NCBI GenBank assembly: GCA_017398545.1
Contig: JAFQFT010000001.1
Coordinates: 1 to 34,996, forward strand
Length of the DNA stretch: 34,996 nt
Reading direction: 5' to 3'
Origin: Bacilli bacterium
Lineage (GTDB): Bacteria; Bacillota_I; Bacilli_A; ML615J-28; CAG-313
Shown here: positions 15,141 to 24,803 of the stretch, piece by piece
Numbering within the stretch: position 1 is the first letter of the stretch
Layout of the letters: each line of letters opens with the position of its first letter
The notes under the pieces: generated by a model
What the model saw: only the letters and a program-made list of their open reading frames with translations
Database searches by the model: none
What the model was told of the DNA's origin: nothing
Program-made: the position numbers and the translations under genes

Positions 15141-17861
15141 TTAGTTTAATGAAATTGTTAAAGAAGCAACTTGATCATTACCATTAACATTTAAAAGCAC
15201 AACAATTTCTAAAACTTGTCCAGCTTCTAATGTAACAGTAGCACTTGGTTGGTACCATACACCAGCAGATTCAATCATTAAGCAACCAATTGTATCATCA
15301 ATTATAATTGTATATGTACCAGCTTCTTCAGCAGTAAATGTTACTAGACTTCCCCAATAAGAAACATTAACAAAGTTATCACCAACAACTGGAGTAGTTG
15401 TTACTTCTGGTTCTTCAACTTCATCACCACCAGTGTATTCTAATGCTAATTCATTACCAGCATCAGTAAATACTGCTGTACATGTAATAACATTTTCACT
15501 AATTGTTGCAGATAATTCAACTTCTGCACCAAATAATACTTCAATATTAGTGAATGTAATAACACCTTCAACATTTGTATATTCAAATGTACCTTCATAT
15601 TGTCCATTCATAAATGAATAATAACCAGTACCATCAACATTAAATAATAATTTCATTTCAAATTCAAAACCATTTTTTGGATGTACATAAATTGTAGCGT
15701 ATGAACCATTTAAAGCGCCTTCAATTTCAACTTTTTCTTCTGCTTTAGTTAATTCACCTTGAGCCCAACCATTATATGTACATAATAATTTGAATGAAGA
15801 ATCTAATTCAACACCAAATGGACAATTATAACTTCCTGGATTTTGAGGAACAGCTTGTAACCAACCTTCAACATATTCATACATAAAGTATGCTGTACCA
15901 GCAGGAATGCCTTGTCCTTCATAAGTGATTACTAATTCACCATTAGCAGCACCTTCAGAAGCAGGTGTAAATACATAAGTTGCAGAACCAATCCATGGAT
16001 CACTATATTCATATGTACCATTTAATAATTCAGCAATACTTGGTGCTTCTTCAACAGTTACTGTTAAAGTTGCAGTAAATTCAGGATTAACAGCAGAAGT
16101 TAATGTAATTACATATGTACCAACTTCATTAGCTAAGAATTCATAATATTCACCTTCAGTAATTTCAGCACCTTCACAAGTAGCAGTTAATGCAGGATTA
16201 GCACCATCATTAACAATTGCACCAAATTGAAGAACTTGTCCAGCATAAACAGTTGCAGTTTCAGCTTCAACTAATTCCCACCAATCTGCATCATAAACTG
16301 CAGCATTAAATGATTCAAGTTCAGCATAAGCAACTTCAACTTGTAATGTATAAGATACATTTGCAGAATAAATTACTAATTGATAGTTACCAGCTTTGTA
16401 AGCTGTAAATGTAACATAACCATAATCATAAGAACCAAATACGCTCCAAGTTTCCATACCAAATTCATCTAGGAATGAAACCTTAATTTTGTCGATTGCA
16501 GCATTAGCATTTTCAGGACTAATATTAACAACTTGAATATTGTAAGCTGTTTTCATTGCAGCAGTAACTTTTGCACCATCTTCTAACTTGTTACCTTCTT
16601 CATCTTGAAGTTCAAATGATTGAATCATTAATTCTTCAAGTGGATATGGATTTTCAGCATTTCTTTCACCAATTACTTGGTTTGCATTAACAACACGTGA
16701 GAAGTCAGGAGTTTCTCCAAATTCAGCAGGTTGTTCATATTCACCAGTTACTTCATTATAAATAAAGTAATAACCATTCATTTCAACTTTTACTTCAGTT
16801 ATAACTTCACTATTTGCATCTAATACAAATTCAACATTAACGAAATAATAATAGAAGTTTTCAATAATAATTTCATATGAGAATCCATAAGTAGCAGAAT
16901 CAGTAACTTCAGTAGGTAATACTTCTTGATAGTTAATAGCATCAAAACCAGCATAAGCTAAAGTTTCAACTAAACCTTCAACACCATACATATCATAAGC
17001 ATAATTAAATACAGCACGGAAATCAACACCTAATAAATATTCAGGTAGTGGTTCATAAGCAGGTTCCATATAAGGATTACCTTCCCAGTCAATACCTTCA
17101 ACAACACCAAATGCGCTACCATCTTCTAATAATGTGTAATGAGTTGTACCATTAGCATCAACAACTTTTGTATAGTTATCGCCAAATGCAAATTCATAGT
17201 CTACAACATAACCTTCATTATCAATTAAAGCAGTACCATTTGCAACTTTATCAGCATTTTTAACACCTGCAGTAATAGCATCTAAAACTGAAGTATAAAG
17301 GTTTGCAGCAACATTAACTTCAAACTCATAAGCAACTTCACCTTTAGAAACTTTAACTGTATTTTTACCAACTTTAGCAAATGCACCAGTATATTCCTTA
17401 CCTTCTGCATCTTTGATAACAACATCATATGTAGCAAGATCAGCATCAGCAACTCTTCCACTTTCGTATGTTTCTTTAGCAACAACACCTTCGAATGAAA
17501 CTTCATCGCCAATATTATATTCAGTTTCAACATTTTCTAAATTTACAGATAATAATTTGTCCTCAATAACTGTAATTTCATATGTTTCTTTTAAACCTTT
17601 ATAAGTAACTGTAACTGTATATTTACCAGCTTTATTCATATCAGCTTCTTGACTTACTACTGCTTGATTAGTAACATCTTCAGTACTAGCGTCACTTAAT
17701 TTAGCAACAACTTTTAATTCACCAGTATTAAATTCTTCACCAACGTAGAATTCAACATCTTGACCAGAAATTGAAATACTTTCTAATGTAGGTAAGTTGC
17801 CACATGCTGCAACAACTACAGCAAAGAATCCAACTAGTAAAAATAAGAATATTTTTTTCAT
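15141..17861 (-). CDS. Large surface lipoprotein with bacterial Ig-like domains (906 aa)
   Basis: The lipobox VAAC gives an acylated Cys20. Two Ig-like (Big_3-like) repeats follow. The first, at about 26-98, has the phrase GKYTVTVTYKGLKETYEITV. The second, at about 103-185, has GKNTVKVSKGEVAYEFEVNV. The remaining 700 residues are acidic, rich in Tyr, Glu and Ala, and made of beta-strand-like segments. GNYQLVIYSANVSYTL and GTYTIIIDDTIG recall FTP..SGTY sandwiches in the neighbouring lipoproteins. No enzyme motif is visible. GGAGG lies before the ATG, and a separate extended -10 promoter and terminator make it a single-gene unit. A role in adhesion or in covering the surface is a guess. Confidence 0.85.
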   Translation of the reverse strand: MKKIFLFLLVGFFAVVVAACGNLPTLESISISGQDVEFYVGEEFNTGELKVVAKLSDASTEDVTNQAVVSQEADMNKAGKYTVTVTYKGLKETYEITVIEDKLLSVNLENVETEYNIGDEVSFEGVVAKETYESGRVADADLATYDVVIKDAEGKEYTGAFAKVGKNTVKVSKGEVAYEFEVNVAANLYTSVLDAITAGVKNADKVANGTALIDNEGYVVDYEFAFGDNYTKVVDANGTTHYTLLEDGSAFGVVEGIDWEGNPYMEPAYEPLPEYLLGVDFRAVFNYAYDMYGVEGLVETLAYAGFDAINYQEVLPTEVTDSATYGFSYEIIIENFYYYFVNVEFVLDANSEVITEVKVEMNGYYFIYNEVTGEYEQPAEFGETPDFSRVVNANQVIGERNAENPYPLEELMIQSFELQDEEGNKLEDGAKVTAAMKTAYNIQVVNISPENANAAIDKIKVSFLDEFGMETWSVFGSYDYGYVTFTAYKAGNYQLVIYSANVSYTLQVEVAYAELESFNAAVYDADWWELVEAETATVYAGQVLQFGAIVNDGANPALTATCEGAEITEGEYYEFLANEVGTYVITLTSAVNPEFTATLTVTVEEAPSIAELLNGTYEYSDPWIGSATYVFTPASEGAANGELVITYEGQGIPAGTAYFMYEYVEGWLQAVPQNPGSYNCPFGVELDSSFKLLCTYNGWAQGELTKAEEKVEIEGALNGSYATIYVHPKNGFEFEMKLLFNVDGTGYYSFMNGQYEGTFEYTNVEGVITFTNIEVLFGAEVELSATISENVITCTAVFTDAGNELALEYTGGDEVEEPEVTTTPVVGDNFVNVSYWGSLVTFTAEEAGTYTIIIDDTIGCLMIESAGVWYQPSATVTLEAGQVLEIVVLLNVNGNDQVASLTISLN

Positions 17862-17879
17862 ATTTTTTCCTCCTAAAAA

Positions 17880-17956
17880 TTTACAAATAATTAATCTTTA
17901 AAAATTTGTATTTATATCTTATTATAACATATATAAATATAATTTTTTACAAATAA
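17880..17956 (-). promoter_or_regulatory. Promoter region of the 906-aa lipoprotein gene with repeated TTATTTGTAAA motif
   Basis: On the minus strand TGTTATAAT (extended -10, core TATAAT at 17926-17921) precedes the gene. The 11-mer TTATTTGTAAA occurs at 17956-17946, near the -35 position, and at 17890-17880, between the -10 and the RBS. TACAAAT (17910-17904) can pair with ATTTGTA (17888-17882) in the transcript. The same 11-mer occurs as an inverted pair before the 1059-aa lipoprotein gene. No good terminator for the upstream 493-aa gene is seen, so some read-through is possible. Confidence 0.5.
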
Positions 17957-17986
17957 ACTTTATTTTTTAAATGTAAACGTTTTATT

Positions 17987-19468
17987 TTACTTTTCTACAT
18001 AGTATCCACAAGCAAATAACCATTGATCTTCTTCAGCGGCATAAACTCCTGTAGACTCTACAAAACCATTTCCATCAAAGAATAATCTTTGAGCAATACT
18101 GAATTTTTGTAAAAATTCTTTCATTTCATTTGTAACAAAACATACACCATCACTATTACACACAGCAGCATATGATTGTTCTACAAATACTTTATAATTT
18201 TCAGTTCCCTTAGATACTGTTAAATTTTTATTACCATGTGATTCTATTAAATTAAGTGATTCTTCATAATAAGCGCATGGTGCAGTAATTTTAGCACATA
18301 GAACAGGACCAAATTCACCTGTATTATTATTATATACATGCCAAAAACCAGTTGCTTCATTATACTTATATCCACTACCAATTAAAAGACCACTACCATT
18401 AGTTGTTCCACCAAAATAATTTCCTGTTCCACCATCAGTATTTATAAATTTATAATTTGCTGTTGTATAAATAGGTTTTAAAGCTTCGCTTAATCTTGTA
18501 TGTCCACATACAGTACAAGCATTAGGAGCATTTTTCTCTAACATAACGTTTCCACATTCACTACAATATTTATAACTTCTAATTTCTTCTGCAACCATTA
18601 ATTTAGAAACAATACCATCAACATAATATTCGCCTTCATAAGAAACATTAAAATCAACATTAATTGGATATACGCCATTTTTTGAATCAGCATAAATTAC
18701 AAATGTATATACATTACCAAGCATTTCTTCAGTTAGTTTTACTACCCATTTAACATTTTTAGTAAAACCATTTTTCAGACTTTCACCACCAGTATCAAGA
18801 CCTGACTGAGTGGGTGTATTAGGTTTATAAGCAAAAGTTCCTTGATAAATATCTACTTTAGGATTTACGCTATCTTCAAACACATTTACCATAGTTTCAA
18901 GAACATAATAGCCAGCCTTTGACGGATTAAATTCATAATACACTTTTTGAAGTGGTTTAGTAATTTCTGCTCGATATACACCAGTTTGAGACATTTGATA
19001 TTCTTTATAAAGAGCAGTTCCTTGTCCTTTAGATATACGAGATAATTTATATAGTTCAATTACAACTTCTGGATTATCATTATCAGATGTATAAATATTT
19101 GGATTATATGAATATCCCTCAGGTGCACTTACTAAATAAACATTAAAATCACCATCAAGCATTGTTTTTGCATATCCATCACTTCCAATAGTTTCTGTAT
19201 ATTGTGTATAATCATCACTCCATACTACTTTTATTACTTCATTTTTTGATGGAATATAAGTTTTTTTATTATATATTAGGGATACCTTAAACTCAACTTT
19301 TTGTTCACTTGGAGGTGGAGTTTGCTCATTTGGATCAGGTTCAACCGGATTAACAATCGGATTATCAATTGTTCCATCACCTTTATTAGGATTATCAACA
19401 ATTTCTCCACAAGAACAAAGTGTAAATATAAAAATAACTAAAACTAAATAACTAATTATTTTTTTCAT
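17987..19468 (-). CDS. Lipoprotein with zinc-ribbon-like CxxC pair (493 aa)
   Basis: The lipobox LCSC gives Cys20, followed by a Pro-rich linker (37-55). Residues 58-276 are related to residues 106-318 of the 318-aa lipoprotein: YSYNPNIYTSDND here matches YTYDPNAYTSNKD there, and FNPSKAGYYVL matches FTPSVSGTYSI. A CSEC...CTVC pair (Cys302, 305, 318, 321) looks like a zinc ribbon, unusual outside the membrane. The C-terminal 150 residues (GFWHV ... QWLFACGYY) resemble modules of the 1059-aa lipoprotein. I chose ATG at 19468 because AGGAGG lies at 19482-19477; a longer frame to 19525 has no RBS. It overlaps the VWA gene by 17 bp and is last in the MoxR array. Confidence 0.85.
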   Translation of the reverse strand: MKKIISYLVLVIFIFTLCSCGEIVDNPNKGDGTIDNPIVNPVEPDPNEQTPPPSEQKVEFKVSLIYNKKTYIPSKNEVIKVVWSDDYTQYTETIGSDGYAKTMLDGDFNVYLVSAPEGYSYNPNIYTSDNDNPEVVIELYKLSRISKGQGTALYKEYQMSQTGVYRAEITKPLQKVYYEFNPSKAGYYVLETMVNVFEDSVNPKVDIYQGTFAYKPNTPTQSGLDTGGESLKNGFTKNVKWVVKLTEEMLGNVYTFVIYADSKNGVYPINVDFNVSYEGEYYVDGIVSKLMVAEEIRSYKYCSECGNVMLEKNAPNACTVCGHTRLSEALKPIYTTANYKFINTDGGTGNYFGGTTNGSGLLIGSGYKYNEATGFWHVYNNNTGEFGPVLCAKITAPCAYYEESLNLIESHGNKNLTVSKGTENYKVFVEQSYAAVCNSDGVCFVTNEMKEFLQKFSIAQRLFFDGNGFVESTGVYAAEEDQWLFACGYYVEK

Positions 19469-22097
19469 TTTTATTACCTCCTGTTTGGAAATAATCTTTT
19501 TTTCTAAATAAAGCTTTAATATCATTCATTGTTAGTTTTCTAACAATTACATCTACAATTAATAAAACAGCGCTTATAATCATAAATAATGCAGTAAAAT
19601 CATATATATACTTTTGTTCATTAGAATTATCATTTACAAGTTTTAATATACCATTTTCAGAAACTTGTCCATTATTACTTACCATATAATAAAGACTTGA
19701 AGCTTCAAAGATTGTAAATGCATCATATTCTGGTAAATATGAAACAGTAAACTTATAATTTGAAACATAAATCTTTTCTCCAAATTGATATGTAAGTTCA
19801 ACTAAATAAGTTCCTTTTTCCATTGTTTCAATAGTTGTAATATAGTTTTCTGAATCAAAAACTAAAGTTTTTTCAATTGATTTATTAGATGGAGTAATAA
19901 TTTTAGCATTTAAGATAGAGTTAACATTTAAACTAGGTGCATTAACGATTAATTCAGTATTTGTTCCTTTATTAATTGTATCAAAAATAAATGCTGAAGA
20001 AATACGTTCATTAGGTTTATTAGCTACAGGAACATTAGATAAAGTCTTTTGACCATTTGTATCTGTTTCCCAATTACTTATCCAATTACCAGAAATTGTT
20101 GACGCAAAACTAGAAACCATACCATTACCATAATTCCAATAAGTATATAAAGGAATTTTGTAACTATTACCAGCAACATCAGTATATGTTGCTTCTAATA
20201 CAACTTTTGAACTTGACTTCTTTTGATTATTGTATAAACCTTTAACATTTGGTAAGTTTTCAATTCCATCTACTAAATCATCTTTCTTTAAGAGAATCTC
20301 AACAGTTGATTCACTAGACTCTAAAATTACTTCAGTTAAAGAATTCATTACTCCATTTAAAACTAAACTTTCAACTTGTTCTAAATCTTTAATATAATAA
20401 TAATATCCTTTACCTAATGTAGCAAGTTCTTTCATTAATTCTCCACCTTCATTACTAATTGTATGAATCGTAGATAACATAATGTTATTTGAAGCCATCT
20501 TTTTTACAATTGATTTTGCAGAAGCTGCTTGTTCACCATAAGGTAAGCCATCAGAAATCAAGATTACTTCATTTTTACTATAAGGTAAACTTGTGACCAT
20601 TTCATAAGTATAGCTTAAAGCAGAACCCATAAATGTACCTTGATACGCTTCAAGATTAGTAATTTTTTGTTTTAAAGTTTCTCTTTCTTTGGCTTGTGCT
20701 TGTTGAAATACTGTTCTTACCTCACCATAAAAACCTATCAACATAACCATTACATCATCATCTAAATTATCAAGAATTGAACATGCAGTAGCTTTCGCAA
20801 TATTAAGTCTATCTACTTGTTCCATACTTCTTGAAATATCCATACAAATTGTAACAAGTTTATCAGAATCATTATCATTCCCATACTTAACTGGTAACAT
20901 ATTATTTAAAACAGCTAAAGTACCATCTTTATAGTTATTTTGGATATATGTATTACCAAAGGTAATTAAACTTTTACCAAATTTAGAAACTAGTGTGTCG
21001 ATACTAGCAACAAATTGAGAAGCATTATTTAGAGTTCTTATATCAATATTAGAAATAACATACTCATCATAAACTGATAATTCTTCAACAGTATATGGAA
21101 TGTTTTTATTATTAATTCTAAAATCAATATCATAAGAATCACCATATAATTCTAAAGCAGCTTCTTTATCGGCAATATCATTAGATATAAACAACATCTT
21201 AACTTTTTCTGTAACAGTTTGATTAAATATAGCTGAGTTATTATATTCAGACGTATCGTTTTCAACTGAAACCTTTATTTCATAATTAAATTCACCGGCA
21301 ACACTTGTATCTAATTCAAATGTTACTGAATTATACCCTTTAACAAGTTGAACAGCTTTTTCTCTTATTAAAACATTATCTTTATATAAAGATACAAAAG
21401 CTCTTTCTTCAGTATTAGATTCAATAATCGTATAAACATCTTCTTCTGTTTCAACATATGTAGATGATATAAAATCTACTTGATTAATTTGGACTTCAAC
21501 AACATCATCTTTAATATTATTATCTAAGAATATTGCATCAATATATATATTTTCTGCACTCAAATTTTGAACTAGACTTACAACATTACTTTCTTTAGTT
21601 TCGTAGCCATCAGAAATAATAACAATTCTTTTAATTACATTATCATCAAATAAAGTAGCTGTATATTCTATAGCTTCAACAATATTTGTTGCACTTTTAT
21701 CAACATTTGAATTTTTAACACTTTTTAATTCTTCACCGATATTAGATAATATCTCATAATCTCTACCAAAACACACAATTCCAATTTTAGAATTTTTTGG
21801 AACATTATTTTCTAAATCATCAATGTACTTATCGATTAAATCAAGATTTTGATTAGATGAATAAGACACATCTGCTAAAACATAAATGTTAGTTTCTGTT
21901 ATAACTTTTTCAAATGTTGTTTTTGCAAGACCAAGAGTTACAAGTAAAACTACAACAATGTGAATAACAAATGATAAAGTATTATGAATAGTTCTATTTT
22001 CTTTTCTTACTGTATATATAAATGAACCAATAACAATTAATAATAGAGGTATTCCTATTATTAATAACCATGGATTAACGAAGTTGATATTGCTCAT
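19452..22097 (-). CDS. Membrane protein with two VWA-type domains (881 aa)
   Basis: Two N-terminal membrane segments (about 8-29 and 43-59) lead to a first VWA-like domain with metal-site DVSYS (Asp76) and VIISDGYE. An Ig-like part (about 205-290) follows. Then comes a region like the class I amidotransferase fold (LFISNDIADKEA, about 301), in which a second VWA domain with DISRS (Asp419) and LISDGLP is inserted. A last membrane segment stands near 845-865. This layout is known for large VWA proteins of MoxR clusters. The bulk is probably outside the cell. I chose ATG at 22097 with GGATGGTG upstream; the longer frame needs a TTG start. It overlaps the BatA-like gene by 23 bp. Confidence 0.88.
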   Translation of the reverse strand: MSNINFVNPWLLIIGIPLLLIVIGSFIYTVRKENRTIHNTLSFVIHIVVVLLVTLGLAKTTFEKVITETNIYVLADVSYSSNQNLDLIDKYIDDLENNVPKNSKIGIVCFGRDYEILSNIGEELKSVKNSNVDKSATNIVEAIEYTATLFDDNVIKRIVIISDGYETKESNVVSLVQNLSAENIYIDAIFLDNNIKDDVVEVQINQVDFISSTYVETEEDVYTIIESNTEERAFVSLYKDNVLIREKAVQLVKGYNSVTFELDTSVAGEFNYEIKVSVENDTSEYNNSAIFNQTVTEKVKMLFISNDIADKEAALELYGDSYDIDFRINNKNIPYTVEELSVYDEYVISNIDIRTLNNASQFVASIDTLVSKFGKSLITFGNTYIQNNYKDGTLAVLNNMLPVKYGNDNDSDKLVTICMDISRSMEQVDRLNIAKATACSILDNLDDDVMVMLIGFYGEVRTVFQQAQAKERETLKQKITNLEAYQGTFMGSALSYTYEMVTSLPYSKNEVILISDGLPYGEQAASAKSIVKKMASNNIMLSTIHTISNEGGELMKELATLGKGYYYYIKDLEQVESLVLNGVMNSLTEVILESSESTVEILLKKDDLVDGIENLPNVKGLYNNQKKSSSKVVLEATYTDVAGNSYKIPLYTYWNYGNGMVSSFASTISGNWISNWETDTNGQKTLSNVPVANKPNERISSAFIFDTINKGTNTELIVNAPSLNVNSILNAKIITPSNKSIEKTLVFDSENYITTIETMEKGTYLVELTYQFGEKIYVSNYKFTVSYLPEYDAFTIFEASSLYYMVSNNGQVSENGILKLVNDNSNEQKYIYDFTALFMIISAVLLIVDVIVRKLTMNDIKALFRKKDYFQTGGNKNEKNN

Positions 22098-23913
22098 AAC
22101 AATACACCATCCAATCCGCCATATAAATGACAACTAATATAATAAATAAAACAATTAAATCATCATAAATACCATCACGATAATTGTTCTCTTTGACACC
22201 TGTTAGTTCAAAACTAAGTGATGTCGAATCAGAATACCCTTCTTGAAGAGGTAAACCTACAAAAATATCAAATACACTCTCAGTATCATTTTTCATAACC
22301 TTAATTTTATAGATACCTACTTCTGTCGTCGTAAATGTAGTAAATTCTTTACTTATATCTAAATAACTAACATTACCACTAGGAGTTTCTACTCTAATAC
22401 TATCAGTATTTGATAAAACATTAACCTTAACATTTTCTCCACATATATAATTTGAATCTTCTAAAACTAGTGGAAATGAATAATCAAGTAAGTTTTTAGA
22501 AAGAGTAATATAATCCATTAATAATGGAATATTAGAATCATGTAAGTCGAAAGCAAAAACAACTTCACGATTTCCCATATCCGTAATTCCTGTAAATATT
22601 AAAGGATTTCCCTCATGTGTTAAAAGAACTGTAAAGTTCTTATAAAGACCATACTTATAATATTTATTTAAATATATTTGTTCTTTTAATAAACCATTTG
22701 TAAGTGTTTTATAAATTGAACTAGAATTTTTAGGATAAGTAGCCTCAATTCCTTCTTCATTTTCAATTACATCTTGAACACTAAAACCACTATTTTCAAT
22801 AGAAGTAGATGCTCCAAATAACCAAACTGTCCCATCATCAGGTAAAACATTTGGTGTAAATGAATCAAATATATACAAACTATAGCCATTAAAATCAGAA
22901 GTATAATTTTCTCTTGACACAATATCAATAGAAGTATTGCCAACACTATTAATTACAGTAGTTAAATAGAAAGGTCGATCACTTACAATTAAAGTTTTAT
23001 ATTCGTGTGCTTTTTCAATATTAAATAAAATTTCATTATTATCTAAATCAAGATTATCACTATTTGTAATCTTTATTTCTAAAGTTTCATATTCAGTTAC
23101 ATCTAAATATGTACTAAAATCTTTTACAACACCTTTAACACAATCTACTTCTTTAGTAGTTTTCAATTCATTATTGATATAAATCTCAATATTTAATTTT
23201 TGATCATTTTCATAAGAAATAATGCTTGCAGAAACTTTTAAATTATTTCCATCAACCATTGTTGAAGTATCATAAACAGCATAATTTGTCTCATGATTAG
23301 AAACATTTATAACATTTACATTTGATGATGTATAATCTTTATCTGTAATGAAATACGTTTCTAATGACTTATTTTCATTAAAATACTTTTGAACATGAGC
23401 TATTATTCCATCAATACTTACTGTAACACCAGATGCTTCTAAGTCATGTAACATTTCAAGAGCTTTATCTTTATTGGATAATTCTTCATAAACTACCTTA
23501 GAAGTATCACCAACATAAATTAATGTAAAAGTACTTCCATTTTTACTATCTAAAATGATTTCTTCAATTTTATCTTTACCAACTTCAATTCTTGTAGTTT
23601 CATCAGTTTTAAAATTCATACTACCAGATGCATCTAAAATAAAGCAATAATCTTTTGCAGAATTAGGTAATGTAATTACTGGTTTAGAAATAAGTAATGA
23701 AACCAAGATTACAGCAACAATTTGTAATATTAAACTAATAATACCACTAATTAACGTAATTGGTTTTTTCTTTGGTAAAAATTTTTCACTTAAAGTCCAA
23801 AGATAAGTAGACGGTACAATTTGTTCTGTATACTTATTTTTAATAATATAAATAACAATTAGAATAGGAATACCGATAAGTCCAAGTAATCCTAAAGGGT
23901 ACATAAATCTCAT
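22075..23913 (-). CDS. BatA-like VWA membrane protein (612 aa)
   Basis: The N-terminus, GLLGLIGIPILIVIYIIKN followed by VPSTYLW, matches the aerotolerance-regulator N-terminal region (PF07584 type). Membrane segments lie at about 6-25 and 54-76. A VWA domain follows at once with a full metal-site start, DASGS (Asp94), and FITDKDYT later. Then come beta-rich external parts, including an Ig-like stretch near 490-560 (GIYKIKVMKND). A final membrane segment lies at about 580-600. In known clusters, MoxR ATPases act on such VWA proteins to assemble or activate complexes. It begins in an ATGA overlap with the DUF58 gene, with GGGGG as RBS. Confidence 0.9.
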   Translation of the reverse strand: MRFMYPLGLLGLIGIPILIVIYIIKNKYTEQIVPSTYLWTLSEKFLPKKKPITLISGIISLILQIVAVILVSLLISKPVITLPNSAKDYCFILDASGSMNFKTDETTRIEVGKDKIEEIILDSKNGSTFTLIYVGDTSKVVYEELSNKDKALEMLHDLEASGVTVSIDGIIAHVQKYFNENKSLETYFITDKDYTSSNVNVINVSNHETNYAVYDTSTMVDGNNLKVSASIISYENDQKLNIEIYINNELKTTKEVDCVKGVVKDFSTYLDVTEYETLEIKITNSDNLDLDNNEILFNIEKAHEYKTLIVSDRPFYLTTVINSVGNTSIDIVSRENYTSDFNGYSLYIFDSFTPNVLPDDGTVWLFGASTSIENSGFSVQDVIENEEGIEATYPKNSSSIYKTLTNGLLKEQIYLNKYYKYGLYKNFTVLLTHEGNPLIFTGITDMGNREVVFAFDLHDSNIPLLMDYITLSKNLLDYSFPLVLEDSNYICGENVKVNVLSNTDSIRVETPSGNVSYLDISKEFTTFTTTEVGIYKIKVMKNDTESVFDIFVGLPLQEGYSDSTSLSFELTGVKENNYRDGIYDDLIVLFIILVVIYMADWMVYCYEQYQLR

Positions 23914-24794
23914 TTCAATACCCCCATTTCTGGTAATTGTTTAAGGAATATTTCACTAACACTTTTATCACTTTGAACCAATAAATAAGACGCATTACGA
24001 GATAGGCAATAATTTTTAATCCTATTTACAGTATACTCTAAAGCCTTATTATATGCATGAACAATGTCTCTATTAATGTTTTTACGATATTCCCTATTAA
24101 CATCTTCTGAATCATAGAAGTGTACTTTACCACGTATATTCGGTTTAATTTCTTCTTTTGATAAGATTTGGAAACAAAATAAATCTCTTCTTTTATCTAC
24201 TAAATAATCAATTGCTTGTTCATAATCATTATCAGTTAAGAAGTCAGATAAAATAATTGACATCCCATCCCCATAGCCAACACTAGTTGGTAAGATGCCA
24301 TCACTAATAAAACAATCTTCACTAAACTCTATATCATTTAGTTTACCAATTGAATTATAGAAGGCTTCTTTTCCAACAATATTGTTCATTACTTCATGAA
24401 CTTTATTATTTTTTATGTAATACACTGATACTCTATCCATTTCACAAACAGATAGATATGCAAGTGCAGCAGCAATTTTAAGCGCCATTTCTGCTTTTTG
24501 TCCTTTGCCGTAGTCCATTGAACGACTTGCATCAATATAAATTCTTGTATGAACTTGACGTTCATCTAAAAATAACTTCAAATATAGTTTTTCAAATCTT
24601 GCGTATGCATTCCAGTCAATTTTAGATATATCATCACCTGGAATATAATTTCTGTAATCTGCAAATTCGCAAGAAGAACCATAAGTTCTACTTTGGTGAT
24701 TGCCGCCAAAAAGACCAGCAAGGTTATTTTTCAACAATACTTGTAACGTTTCAATTTGCTGCAAAAATTCTTCATTAATTGCAAATTTACTCAT
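23910..24794 (-). CDS. DUF58 protein with VWA-like fold
   Basis: This 294-aa soluble protein has the DUF58 hallmark PGDDISKIDWNAYAR (about 52-66), preceded by GSSCEFADYRNYIPG. It also has a VWA-type metal site, DASRS (Asp88). DUF58 proteins are regular partners of MoxR ATPases; their exact activity is not established. The gene stands 9 bp after MoxR and overlaps the VWA gene by 4 bp, which suggests that the products are made in fixed ratio. The RBS (AAGAGA) is weak and somewhat far from the ATG. Confidence 0.94.
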   Translation of the reverse strand: MSKFAINEEFLQQIETLQVLLKNNLAGLFGGNHQSRTYGSSCEFADYRNYIPGDDISKIDWNAYARFEKLYLKLFLDERQVHTRIYIDASRSMDYGKGQKAEMALKIAAALAYLSVCEMDRVSVYYIKNNKVHEVMNNIVGKEAFYNSIGKLNDIEFSEDCFISDGILPTSVGYGDGMSIILSDFLTDNDYEQAIDYLVDKRRDLFCFQILSKEEIKPNIRGKVHFYDSEDVNREYRKNINRDIVHAYNKALEYTVNRIKNYCLSRNASYLLVQSDKSVSEIFLKQLPEMGVLK

Positions 24795-24803
24795 ATACTT
24801 TTT

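Noticed and set aside
17957..17986. Terminator after the 493-aa lipoprotein gene
   Set aside because: AAACGTTT is a small palindrome in this gap, but it has no adequate stem and no U-tract.
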